A DNA stretch of 19,167 nt from Epulopiscium sp. Nele67-Bin004 (GCA_002007315.1 LNZQ01000116.1:1-19167), one strand, 5' to 3'. Counted from the first letter of the stretch, positions 1 to 7,400 are shown. Program-made: numbers and translations. Notes: generated by a model from the sequence alone, not told the origin.

Positions 1-862
1 CTTTATAATGCAATACTTCCCTGATAATGTCATTAAATTTGCACTGATTGAAAATGCAATAAAACACAATAATGCAATAAAATGTCCTGACTGATGTTGT
101 AATAACATTTTATGCCTCTTCTGTCGTTTTCCGATGGCTGCTTTAGCTGCTTTAACAGAGGTATCAATGCTTTCAATTAACTTTCAATAGAGTAAAAATA
201 AAAAAAATGTATTTCTGGGGGGATTCTTAAAAGAGAAGCAAACCTGTTCACATCCTGCACATGATTTTTTTTCCTGTCCTTGTTTCTCTCTGAACATCAT
301 TAAAACTCATCATCCACGGCCGTCTCAGAACACCATTTGATTCAGGAAAACTGCATTAATCCCCGCAGGGAGCAATACAATCCATCAGACAAGCCCTAAT
401 GAAGACAGATGAGTTGCTATGGAGATGGCCTCCGGGCCTGAGCTCCGGCTGATGTCAGGTGAGGGGAATGTTGGGTATGTAGTTTGTTTTGGCTGTGAGC
501 GTGTAGTCCTGGCTCTGTCTGCTTAAACCATTAACTGTGAGCTCATCAAAAATGATTTAATGTGCTCTAATATGGTCTGAATTCGCCGTTAAGTCGACGC
601 TGCGTACAGCCTGTGCGCTGACACATTAAGTCGACTGAAATGCAGTATCTCACTTTTTCCATTACATTCCTATTAAAAGTGGTTCTCATTGCCTTTTACA
701 TCAGCAATAGATCAAACGATTGCCTTCAACAAAAGCACTTCCATCCAGTGCTGTGCATCAGCCTGCTCTGTAAAAAATGATTGCAGAGGGCGGACAATGA
801 GAGAGAGAGAGAAGAAGAAGAAGAAGAAGAGAAAGATGAGGAAAAAGATGGAGAAAGATGGG
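1..862. other. Vertebrate-like non-coding flank
   Basis: No convincing gene is visible here on either strand. The composition is balanced, with scattered stops and no ribosome-binding sites. It ends in a long GA/GAA simple repeat of the kind common in fish genomes. Short local repeats include the 10-mer TTAAGTCGAC at 589-598 and 626-635 and two copies of AATGCAATAAAA near 52-63 and 72-83. None points to a known element. The assignment to a vertebrate rests on style and on the zinc-finger gene at the other end of the window; it is inference. Confidence 0.6.
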
Positions 863-866
863 GGCT
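798..866. repeat. GA/GAA microsatellite at left junction
   Basis: A purine-only tract begins as (GA)n around 799-812, continues as (GAA)n to about 830, and degrades into GAAAGATGAG-like units up to about 866. Bacterial-looking coding sequence starts immediately afterwards. Simple repeats of this kind are frequent in fish genomes and are common places for assemblers to join unrelated reads. Confidence 0.85.
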
Positions 867-870
867 CACT
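855..870. other. Junction: vertebrate DNA to phage-like bacterial DNA
   Basis: To the left the sequence is a purine microsatellite. To the right an open frame continues without a start of its own into a plausible protein C-terminus followed by an ATGA-coupled gene. The exact base cannot be fixed, because the repeat can be read through in the same frame. Confidence 0.65.
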
Positions 871-1011
871 GGTGTTAGCCCGCACAACGGCGGTTTTAAC
901 GAAAGCAACGAAAGTACGCGAATCATCAATATCGCCAATGTGGAGATTTCGGGGGTGGCGAACTTGGAAGATTTCGTGGCGGAACTGGAACAAAGGGTGG
1001 ATACATTATGA
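865..1011 (+). CDS. C-terminal fragment of a phage tail gene, possibly tape measure
   Basis: About 48 residues are open from the junction to the TGA at 1009-1011, starting near GLTGVSPHNGG and ending ANLEDFVAELEQRVDTL. A glycine-rich stretch followed by a beta strand and a short amphipathic helix is typical of the extreme C-terminus of phage tail tape-measure proteins, but the fragment is too short for certainty. Its stop overlaps the next start as ATGA (1008-1011), implying translational coupling in a tail operon. The 5' part is missing because the gene is cut at the junction with the microsatellite. The apparent in-frame start at 781 lies in vertebrate DNA and is meaningless. GC is visibly higher than in the bacterial genes beyond 1481. 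Confidence 0.4.
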   Translation, partial: LTGVSPHNGGFNESNESTRIINIANVEISGVANLEDFVAELEQRVDTL

Positions 1012-1403
1012 TAATATCAACAGATAAAGAATATGTCAAGCTGAACGGCATTAAACTGCCGGGGGCGCTGCAGAGCTTGTCCATAAACGGACAGATAATG
1101 ACGGAAAAAAGCGCCGACGATATCGTAAAAACAATAAAAGGCTACAGCGATAAAAAAATCGCGTTGGCGTTGAAGCTGATGCCGTCCGATACCAGAAGCG
1201 TTTATGACTATCTCGAAGAACTGGAGAGCTTGTTTCAGGACAGCTCGGCGATGTACACGATAACTAACAGGCATACGCTTGCCAGAGGTATAGACAAGGT
1301 GTTGTTTTCGGGGTTGTCGTCGTCGGAAAGCTCTAAGGACAATACTCTCTATGCAGTGTTGGGATTTGAGGAGTTTGTCAGTGCGGAATACGAAGAGAAT
1401 TAG
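1008..1403 (+). CDS. Phage-type hypothetical protein, likely tail/baseplate associated
   Basis: A complete 131-aa protein beginning MIISTDKEYVKLNGIKLPG. I do not recognise a named family with certainty. It has no signal peptide or membrane segment. Its N-terminal part (1-45) looks beta-rich, a middle part (50-85) helical and acidic, and the C-terminus is VSAEYEEN. Its start overlaps the stop of the gene before it (ATGA), and the next gene starts inside its 3' end. This close packing is typical of phage tail modules, where a small protein often sits between the tape measure and baseplate genes. The function is inferred only from arrangement. An alternative is a small gene of a prophage-derived contractile particle. 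Confidence 0.55.
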   Translation: MIISTDKEYVKLNGIKLPGALQSLSINGQIMTEKSADDIVKTIKGYSDKKIALALKLMPSDTRSVYDYLEELESLFQDSSAMYTITNRHTLARGIDKVLFSGLSSSESSKDNTLYAVLGFEEFVSAEYEEN

Positions 1404-1480
1404 CAGGCGGGAGATGGATTTTTGTTTTAGGTCGGATAATTCGATGGATTTGTACGAGGATATTGGGATTGAAGGGTGGA
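1381..1480 (+). CDS. 5' fragment of a third phage-module gene
   Basis: A GTG at 1381 opens a frame overlapping the end of the 131-aa gene. It is preceded by GAGGAG at about 1368-1373, a good ribosome-binding site. The frame runs MRNTKRISRREMDFCFRSD and on through a stretch ending GIEGW. Near 1481 it meets the Sel1-repeat sequence and is lost. The gene is therefore 3'-truncated by the junction. An internal ATG at 1414 is a weaker start because it lacks as good a site. The product is not recognised; only about 33 residues remain. Confidence 0.4.
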
Positions 1481-1488
1481 CATTTTTC
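1476..1488. other. Junction: phage-like fragment to Sel1 gene
   Basis: The minus-strand Sel1 coding sequence follows its 108-bp period exactly down to the residues GVQKN. It then changes from the expected acidic KEAVIWY continuation to unrelated residues (VHPSIPIS). On the plus strand the phage-module frame breaks at the same place. Two genes on opposite strands are cut at one point, with a clear change in base composition. Confidence 0.8.
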
Positions 1489-2912
1489 TGCACACCTGTT
1501 CCATATTCATAGCATAGTCCTAAATTATATTGAGCATGTGTATATTCTTGTTCAGCTACTTTTTTATACCATATTACAGCTTCTTTTTCATTCTTCTGCA
1601 CACCTATTCCAATGTAATAGCATAGTCCTAATACATATTGGGCCTCTGCATATTCTTGTTCAGCTGCTTTTTTATACCATATTACAGCTTCTTTTTCGTT
1701 CTTCTGCACACCTATTCCATTGTAATAGCATGCTCCTAATACATATTGTGCTATTACATATCCTTGTTCAGCTGATTTTCTATACCATATTACAGCTTCT
1801 TTTTCATCCTTCTGCACACCTTGTCCGTATTCATAGTATACGCCTAAATTACATTGAGCTTCTGCATATCCTTGTTCGGCTGCTTTTCTATACCATATTA
1901 CAGCTTCTTTTTCATTCTTCTGCACACCTATTCCATTGGCATAGCATATTCCTAAATTATATTGAGCATCTGCATAACCTTGTTCAGCTGCTTTTCTATA
2001 CCATATTACAGCTTCTTTTTCATCCTTCTGCACACCTGTTCCATTGTAATAGCATACGCCTAAATTACATTGAGCATTTACATTTCCTTGTTCAGCTGCT
2101 TTTCTATACCATATTACAGCTTCTTTTTCATCCTTCTGTACACCTGTTCCATTGTAATAGCATGTTCCTAAATTATATTGACCTCTTTCATATCCTTGTT
2201 CGGCTGCTTTTCTATACCATATTACAGCTTCTTTTTCATCCTTCTGCACACCTGTTCCATATTTATAGCATACGCCTAAATTACACTGAGCATCTGCATC
2301 TCCCTGTTCAGCTGCTTTCTTATACCATATTACAGCTTCTTTTTCGTCCTTCTGCACACCTATTCCAAATTCATAGTATATTCCTAAATTATATTGAGCA
2401 TCAACATGACCTTGTTCGGCTGCTTTTCTATACCATCTTACAGCTTCTTCTTTATCCCTCTGCACACCTTGTCCATAGTCATAGCATATTCCTAAGTTAT
2501 ATTGGGCATCTTCATGACCTTGTTCGGCTGCTTTTAGATAAAACTCATAAGCCATTTCTAAGTTACCCTCAGATTTTTCTTTTTCAGCTAAATAATAATT
2601 TTTTTCACCAGTATCTTTACTATCAATATTTCTTTTAACCTCAATACCTTCTGATTTTAAACATTCATAAAATTCCGATTTACTTAGTTCATCCCCATCA
2701 AAATCATATATAACATCTTCTCCTGTAGAACCAATTTTTCTATTGACCTCATTAATAAATCCACGCCACACAAAGCGTCCTGTCTGCACTTTGTCAAACC
2801 ACTTTGATATGCCCTTTCCATTAATATAATTCAAATCTATTAATACATCATCAACATAAACTTGCGTACTATTTTCCAAATTATCATGTTTTAATTTAAT
2901 TTCTATTGCCAT
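1481..2912 (-). CDS. Sel1-repeat protein, 3'-truncated at junction
   Basis: The ATG at 2912 is preceded by GAGGG and, further up, a consensus promoter. Residues 1-95 form a non-repeat domain of unknown function (MAIEIKLKHDN, later DFDGDELSKSEFYECL). From about residue 100 there are ten Sel1-type repeats with consensus EAVIWYRKAAEQGYADAQYN then LGxCYxxGxGVQK, each 36 residues. Sel1 repeats are TPR-like helical pairs that form protein-binding solenoids. No signal peptide is visible, so a cytoplasmic role is likely. About 477 residues are genuine; the frame stays open beyond the junction to 1017, but that tail is antisense to the phage fragment. The binding partner is unknown. Confidence 0.85.
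1482..2560 (-). repeat. 108-bp tandem repeats encoding Sel1 units
   Basis: About ten head-to-tail copies, each 108 bp, with the core TATACCATATTACAGCTTCT on the plus strand recurring once per unit. Divergence is concentrated at the codons for variable positions (AEQG followed by GH, GD, GY, GN) and at the YEYG/YYNG/YANG tetrad. The similarity at DNA level suggests recent expansion or homogenisation. Confidence 0.9.
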
Positions 2913-2971
2913 TTTACACCAATCCCTCTTTGTCTACTTTACTCAATACTAAATTTAATTATTTGTTTCTA

Positions 2972-3000
2972 ATTATATCATATGCATAGTTACATTTCAA
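2972..3000 (-). promoter_or_regulatory. Sigma-A type promoter of the Sel1 gene
   Basis: Read on the minus strand: TTGAAA (3000-2995), a 17-base spacer, then TATAAT (2977-2972). The -10 box is about 60 bases upstream of the Sel1 ATG. Both boxes and the spacing fit the housekeeping consensus, so this gene is probably transcribed on its own. Confidence 0.8.
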
Positions 3001-3083
3001 AGATAAATTGGAAAATATAGTAAATTTTAGCTCCAACATTTACTATATTTTGTTTATATTACTGCATTGTCTAACGAACGTAA

Positions 3084-3120
3084 CAAAAGCCACTATTAGG
3101 CGTGGACGCTAACAATGGCT
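3084..3120 (-). terminator. Rho-independent terminator after abiEii
   Basis: On the minus strand AGCCATTGTTAGCG, loop TCCA, then CGCCTAATAGTGGCT form a stem of about 14 pairs with one bulged C. A TTTTGTT tract follows. It lies 36 bases beyond the abiEii stop and before the Sel1 promoter, separating the two transcription units. Confidence 0.85.
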
Positions 3121-3156
3121 CGTTTAAAGCTATTTAATTTAATACTGTACATACAA

Positions 3157-3993
3157 TTACTTATAGTTACGCAACAACATTTTTATCATCTCAATAATGC
3201 TTTCATAAGAAATAGTTTTAGCATAATCAAATTGTTTCTGATACTTAACCCAATTATTAATCAGCTCTTTATTTTTACTAATGTCATTAATAATATCATC
3301 TGTTCTAGATATTCTTTCTAAAGTTCCCCTATGTGTTGCAGTTGCTACTAATGCGTCTTGAAATAATTTCTTACTAAATTGTTGTGTTGTGCAAAGTATG
3401 TAGATATCATAAAAATCTTTAGGTCTAGTAGTGAATACCCCTCTACTTAGTATTGTTTCTACTTTTTCTGCTAATACCGTTTCAATGTTATATCCCCATA
3501 ACCTAATAGATAAACTTTCGTCAAAAAGTCCTACTAATTCATATTGTATAGGACTTGGTGTAATAACATCTCCCGTTGATATGTCTATATTTAAAGGTGT
3601 ATTGATTGTATCATAAATAGCTATTAACTTTACAGTATAGCCCCCATAAATATCGTCTTTACGTATAGACTCTATACCTTTTATTTCAAAAATAATACTA
3701 TCACTTTTATCGATATTACACACCTCATTAAGTGCATCAATAATTTTTTCCTCCGTTAAAGGCAAGTTTCTAATTGTAGTATCTAAATCCATAGTTGCTC
3801 TAGTATCTAATCCTACAATTGACGCTATTAGCACACCACCTTTAATAACAAACTTTTCCTGATATTTAGAACTAGATAGCCTATTCAAAAAACACTCAAA
3901 CATATAATTTTGTAAAACTACTTGTGCTGGTAGCTTTGTCACTTTAGCATAGTTTTTTATTTTAGCTTTTAGGCTCATAGCGTTTCTACTCAT
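3157..3993 (-). CDS. abiEii: AbiEii-type nucleotidyltransferase toxin
   Basis: This 278-aa protein belongs to the AbiEii/AbiGii nucleotidyltransferase family, the toxin half of AbiE phage-defence/toxin-antitoxin systems. The fold signature is visible. FVIKGGVLIAS (48-58) holds the GG motif and the lysine before it. MDLDT (68-72) gives the metal-binding D-x-D. Around residues 175-205 there are the AEKVETILSR and RPKDFYDIYIL motifs. Related toxins of this family transfer nucleotides to tRNA 3' ends; that activity here is inference. The start is fixed by GGAGG seven bases upstream of the ATG. The ATG overlaps the antitoxin stop (ATGA at 3993-3990). All key residues are present, so the toxin looks intact. 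Confidence 0.92.
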   Translation of the reverse strand: MSRNAMSLKAKIKNYAKVTKLPAQVVLQNYMFECFLNRLSSSKYQEKFVIKGGVLIASIVGLDTRATMDLDTTIRNLPLTEEKIIDALNEVCNIDKSDSIIFEIKGIESIRKDDIYGGYTVKLIAIYDTINTPLNIDISTGDVITPSPIQYELVGLFDESLSIRLWGYNIETVLAEKVETILSRGVFTTRPKDFYDIYILCTTQQFSKKLFQDALVATATHRGTLERISRTDDIINDISKNKELINNWVKYQKQFDYAKTISYESIIEMIKMLLRNYK

Positions 3994-4105
3994 AATAGTA
4001 CCTCCATATACCTTCTTAGTATTTTTTCTACTTTAAAAATTTGACTATACTGAGAAAGTAGATTCAAATCTTTTTCTTTTAGTCTAGCGTACTTCTTAAT
4101 AGTTT
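3990..4105 (-). CDS. abiEi: abiEi antitoxin, exon 2 (after group II intron)
   Basis: This short stretch is not open from a start of its own but completes the antitoxin. Joined to exon 1 ending at 6802, it reads E-T-I-K-K-Y-A-R-L-K-E-K-D-L-N and continues to RRYMEVLL with a stop at 3992-3990. That is the expected AbiEi-type ending, with a 'KEKDLN' turn and a closing helix. Exon 1 supplies one base of the split codon and this exon supplies two (AA). The spliced product is 181 aa. The stop overlaps the abiEii ATG by ATGA, and the toxin's GGAGG lies within this exon. Exon 2 alone encodes 37 full codons plus the stop. Confidence 0.88.
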
Positions 4106-4154
4106 ATAGCAATAGGTAAAAATTTGAAATTATCTCCAATTTTCCCCCTGCCTC

Positions 4155-4188
4155 ACACCGTACGTGAAAGTCTCCCTTCATACGGCGT
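4155..4188 (-). ncRNA. Group II intron domain V hairpin
   Basis: A 34-nt hairpin whose outer strands ACGCCGTA and TACGGTGT pair completely (one G-U). It contains the catalytic CGC triad and the conserved bulge/loop region TGAAGGGAGACTTTCACG. Domain V is the catalytic heart of the ribozyme. It lies 17 bases after the RT stop, the usual position, and is followed by domain VI down to 4106. Confidence 0.9.
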
Positions 4189-4204
4189 TCCAACTAATTT
4201 AATA

Positions 4205-6091
4205 CTACTTTTTAATAATTGAATTTCCTACTTCTACCCTTAAAGAATTAACTTTTTTAAGTTGTTTACTGTCTAATGATAACAGTTCCAAATATTTCTT
4301 TATTGTATCATCTTTTGTTGCGTGTATTAGCTTGTGAATATCCGAATGTAACCAGATAAGATTTTTGTAGTCATCTGTTCCACCTTTACTACGTGGGATT
4401 TTATGATGACATTCCATAAATCCTACTTCCAGAGGTTCCTTTGTTATTCCACACTTTCCTTTTTGACCTGCGATTAAACTTATTTTATTATCACTTAGTT
4501 TTACGCTGTCGTGCCAGTTGTTGTGTATTAAATAATCTCTTAACCCTGTTACTAGATTTACATTTTTATGAACTTTTTCTCGTCCTTTTACTGTATAATT
4601 ACAAGTGTCTTGACTAAAATTCATTGGATTTCTATGCTTAACTCCATATATTGGGAATATACACACTCCACATAAACCTCTTAATTTTCCGTTATATCCT
4701 CCGTAAAGCTCTTCATATGTTTTGCTTTTCTTTGGATTTTCCTCTAAAGATAATCTATTATCAATGACTCTTGTGACAAAAAAGTTTATTTCTGCAAAAT
4801 CTTTACTTACATTTGTCCCTGTGCTAAAATAGTTATGGACACCCAACACCATTGAATTTAATTTGTTGACTTCATAAGAGTTGGATTTTTTTTGGATAGT
4901 TTTAACCTGCTTTTTGAGATTGTTGGTTATTTCTATCCTTTTCTTTTTTGTCATTCTACTTTGACATACATACTTATTATTTCCCTTTTTGTCTTTGCCT
5001 TTTTTCTCAGCCCAAAGGTTAAAGCCTAAAAATTCTGTTTTGCCTTTTCTAACATTTGTTATTTTTGATTTTTCAGGACTAATTTCTAGTCCTAATCTTT
5101 CTAATAACCATTCTTTAACGGCAAACATAACTTTTTGTGCTGATTTATAATCACGGCAAAATATTTTAAAATCATCTGCATATCTTACAATAAACATTTC
5201 TTTTAGCTTACTTTTTTTCAGCGCTATATATTTACCTGTGTTGTCTACTGATTTTCCTTTCATTCTTGTATAATTATGTTTAGTTTCAAAAGTTTCCCAT
5301 TGGTCACTTATCCACCAATCTAATTCATTAAGAACGATGTTTGATAATAGAGGGCTTATTATTCCGCCTTGTGGTGTTCCTTTTGTTTGAACTCCTAATC
5401 CCTCTACTTCTGATTTTAAAATTTTCTTTATGACCTCTAGTAAATTCTTATCTTGTATACCTAGTGTCCACATTTGTTTTAGAAGTTTACTATGATTAAT
5501 ATTATCGAAAAATCCTTTAATATCAATATCCACTACATAATGAAGTTTATTTAAGTTTATTAGACTCATACTCCTACTTATTGCGTGTCTGGTACTTCTA
5601 TTAGGTCTAAATCCATATGAGTGCTTGTGGAATTTAGCCTCACAAATTGGCTCTATTACCTGTTTTATACATTGTTGTATTATACGGTCTATCATACAAG
5701 GTATTCCTAAAGGTCTGGTTTTACCATTAGGTTTAGGTATTTCTACCCTCCTAACACTTTTTGGGAAATAATTTATCATTCTACTTCTTACTAGCTCTCT
5801 AAATTCTTGTTTTTCCATATTTTCATAATCTGCTATTGTGTGCTTATCTGTTCCTTTAGTAGTACTACCATCGTTGTTTTTAATATTTCTATAAGCTAAA
5901 TCAATGTTTGTATCAGATACTATTAATGGAATTAAATCTTTAAATTTTTTGTTACTTAGAGATTGTTCGTATAATTTATCAAATTCATTTTGTATGTCGT
6001 AGTATTCGTTATTTCTTAATAGTTGTTTCTTTAATGGTTTTTTAGCCAATGTCGTTTCCTCCTGTCTTAGCGAGTTCACTCTTTTAGTCAC
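4205..6091 (-). CDS. ltrA-like: Group II intron reverse transcriptase/maturase with HNH endonuclease
   Basis: A 628-aa LtrA-type protein. It helps the intron RNA fold and splice, then carries out retrohoming. Order: RT0-RT7 domain (about 60-370) with YGFRPNRSTRHA near 159-170, GTPQGGIISPLLSNI near 238-252 and the catalytic YADD at 304-307. Then come the X/maturase and D regions, and a C-terminal HNH endonuclease (about 545-595) with MECHHKIPRSKGGTDD and NLIWLHSDIHKLIH. All key motifs are intact. The first possible start is GTG at 6091, which has no clear ribosome-binding site. A TTG at 6049 is preceded by AGGAGG eight bases away and may be the true start, giving 614 aa. The gene sits in domain IV. 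Confidence 0.95.
   Translation of the reverse strand: MTKRVNSLRQEETTLAKKPLKKQLLRNNEYYDIQNEFDKLYEQSLSNKKFKDLIPLIVSDTNIDLAYRNIKNNDGSTTKGTDKHTIADYENMEKQEFRELVRSRMINYFPKSVRRVEIPKPNGKTRPLGIPCMIDRIIQQCIKQVIEPICEAKFHKHSYGFRPNRSTRHAISRSMSLINLNKLHYVVDIDIKGFFDNINHSKLLKQMWTLGIQDKNLLEVIKKILKSEVEGLGVQTKGTPQGGIISPLLSNIVLNELDWWISDQWETFETKHNYTRMKGKSVDNTGKYIALKKSKLKEMFIVRYADDFKIFCRDYKSAQKVMFAVKEWLLERLGLEISPEKSKITNVRKGKTEFLGFNLWAEKKGKDKKGNNKYVCQSRMTKKKRIEITNNLKKQVKTIQKKSNSYEVNKLNSMVLGVHNYFSTGTNVSKDFAEINFFVTRVIDNRLSLEENPKKSKTYEELYGGYNGKLRGLCGVCIFPIYGVKHRNPMNFSQDTCNYTVKGREKVHKNVNLVTGLRDYLIHNNWHDSVKLSDNKISLIAGQKGKCGITKEPLEVGFMECHHKIPRSKGGTDDYKNLIWLHSDIHKLIHATKDDTIKKYLELLSLDSKQLKKVNSLRVEVGNSIIKK
6049..6063 (-). 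promoter_or_regulatory. Strong ribosome-binding site before a TTG start in the RT gene
   Basis: AGGAGG followed by eight bases and TTG GCT AAA AAA. This is the only good Shine-Dalgarno near the 5' end of the RT gene and argues for translation from 6049. The upstream GTG at 6091 lacks one, although the residues between (TKRVNSLRQEETT) are plausible too. Confidence 0.5.
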
Positions 6092-6801
6092 ACCAGAACC
6101 ATTGATTATTCAATTATTATAATTTATTACTTTGTATTAAATTAGTCTTGGGTCTTTCCCTTCACTACTTATTATCATAGTTTCTTTCTTTATACGTCAC
6201 TATAAAGCTTTTCGGTACTTTAACCCTACTCTCACTAAGATTAAATCTATTTCACTTTTATAAAGCTTATAAGATACTATTTCATTGGGAGTAAACCCTC
6301 CATATTCTTAGCTTTCCACGTTCCAATAATTCTATCTTTACATATATCCTTAGGTCGTTTCTATAAGCCTGTTAGCTTGATAATGCCTTTAACATTATAA
6401 GGTATTTCATATTTTAGAATTTTACTTTACCTCACTAACCCTACTTTCGTAGTCCTATACATTTCTATATAGTGTTGGTTTAGACCCTAACACTCGAAAC
6501 TTTGTCGGGCAATTCCTTGCCATTCTAACCATAGATATTTTATAGACCTCCGACCTATCACGTACTTGACCACCTCTGGTTCACTTTTCCGTTACTAAAC
6601 TTTCTAGTACTTGGGTACGCTCTCAGCCGACTTCACCGAGCTTATAACCTCTTATTGTTTACTCAATAAAACGCTATTCGGAGTATTAAGGGTAGCATTT
6701 CAGGGCGTTACCCCATCATTCTACTACTCGAATTATTAGTTGTCTAGTTATTTTAACGACTTAACTAGAGCGTAATCTTTTCAATTACGAACGTGTCGCA
6801 C
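6092..6801 (-). ncRNA. Group II intron 5' ribozyme region (domains I-III)
   Basis: About 710 bases without a gene, holding the 5' catalytic scaffold. It starts GTGCGAC at 6801. EBS1 (CTATAA) is at intron positions 257-262, where EBS1 of IIA introns normally lies. I could not place EBS2 convincingly. An unspliced transcript would read exon 1 into it and stop after G-A-T-R-S at 6785. Confidence 0.8.
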
Positions 6802-7231
6802 CTATAACCAACTCTTCTTCAAGTTTATTTCTTGAACGTATCATGTCGCATACAGTTCGTTCTAAATTATAAGTTCTTACCTCATTACCAAAAGTTGTAG
6901 CTACGGTAATAACTCCTAGGTGATGCAACTCTGGTTTAATATAATAACATTGACACTCATTGCTAATAGTATTAGGCAAACAGGCATTACTAGGTATCGT
7001 TACAGAATGTTCAAAAGGAGTTCTTTCTGATATTCCTAACAAAAAAACTGCACTATCATGAGAAAAAACAATTTTTTTAGAACGCAACTTAATAGCATAC
7101 ATATCATCTTGAATTTCATCAGCTAATATATAAACTCCTTGTTGACTTCTTTCAAGCAAACCCTGCTTTACATAGTTTGAAAGTAAAGTTCGTGAAAATC
7201 CTAATTTAGCTACTTGTGCCGTAGTTATCAT
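6802..7231 (-). CDS. abiEi: AbiEi-type antitoxin / autoregulator, exon 1
   Basis: Exon 1 gives residues 1-143 plus the first base of codon 144. The N-terminus ITTAQVAKLGFSRTLLSNYV, QGLLERSQQGVYIL is the winged-helix 'AbiEi_4' type DNA-binding module. It is followed by the conserved HDSAVFLLGISERTP and VTIPSN segments and by RTYNLERTVCDMIRSR. In AbiE systems this protein binds inverted repeats in its own promoter and counteracts the AbiEii toxin. The start at 7231 is the only one possible because stop codons precede it in frame, though the ribosome-binding site is weak. Without splicing the frame runs five more residues (GATRS) into the intron, giving 148 aa without the C-terminal helices; with splicing the product is 181 aa. 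Confidence 0.9.
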
Positions 7232-7297
7232 ATTATTATTACATTTAAGCTCATTATAAATTATTGGGTTAATGTCTATATCTACTGCCTCCCATCT

Positions 7298-7343
7298 TTA
7301 CATTTATATAGATATTATATGTTATATTTATATAAATGTAAAC
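7298..7343. promoter_or_regulatory. Inverted-repeat operator of the abiE locus
   Basis: Perfect 14-bp arms, TTTACATTTATATA (7298-7311) and TATATAAATGTAAA (7330-7343), are separated by 18 bases. One arm covers the -35 box and the other lies just after the -10 box, so a protein bound to both would block RNA polymerase. AbiEi proteins of this family repress their own operons by binding inverted repeats. Assigning this repeat to AbiEi is inference from position. Confidence 0.75.
7315..7343 (-). promoter_or_regulatory. abiE promoter
   Basis: On the minus strand: TTTACA (7343-7338), a 17-base spacer, TATAAT (7320-7315). This is near-consensus for the housekeeping sigma factor. Transcription would begin near 7307, leaving a leader of about 75 bases before the antitoxin ATG. 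Confidence 0.82.
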
Positions 7344-7355
7344 TAGAATAGAACA

Positions 7356-7400
7356 AAAAAGCCAATATTAAGCGGGTGAAATGCTCATAATGACTTTTTT
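7356..7400. terminator. Bidirectional-looking terminator before the abiE locus
   Basis: An imperfect stem between AGCCAATATTAAGC (7361-7374) and GCTCATAATGACT (7383-7395) has T-runs on both sides: TTTTTT on the plus strand at 7395-7400, and six Ts on the minus strand from 7361 to 7356. It would end minus-strand transcripts coming from the GIY-YIG gene and shield the abiE promoter. The stem has mismatches, so efficiency is uncertain. Confidence 0.6.

Larger units (their letters stand above)
4106..6801 (-). mobile_element. Complete group II intron (IIA-like) inside abiEi
   Basis: A 2,696-nt element on the minus strand. It begins GTGCGACACG at 6801, matching the group II 5' consensus GUGYG, and ends GCTAT at 4106, matching the 3' AY rule. 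Domain IV holds the RT gene and domain V is at 4188-4155. Domain VI follows, with a candidate branch-point A at 4113, eight bases from the 3' end. EBS1 CTATAA (6545-6540) is complementary to the last six exon bases TTATAG. The base just before EBS1 is U and pairs with the first base of exon 2 (A), the delta-delta' contact of IIA introns. Removing it restores the antitoxin frame. No decay is visible, so it should be able to splice and move. Confidence 0.93.

Noticed and set aside
589..635. Direct repeat TTAAGTCGAC as a possible target-site duplication
   Set aside because: Only 27 bases lie between the copies and there is no element structure, so it is probably chance or a local duplication.
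689..1027. Basic ORFs rich in E/K/R (112 and 76 aa starts) over the microsatellite
   Set aside because: Translation of a GA/GAA repeat; no ribosome-binding site, and starts lie in vertebrate DNA.
1017..1480. C-terminal extension of the Sel1 frame
   Set aside because: It crosses the junction and is antisense to the coupled phage genes; the repeat period and all Sel1 residues end near 1481.
1463..2638. Long plus-strand open frame (391 aa) opposite the Sel1 gene
   Set aside because: It is the antisense of the 108-bp repeats, staying open only because the repeat unit has no stops in that frame; the Sel1 motifs are on the minus strand, which also has the promoter and ribosome-binding site.
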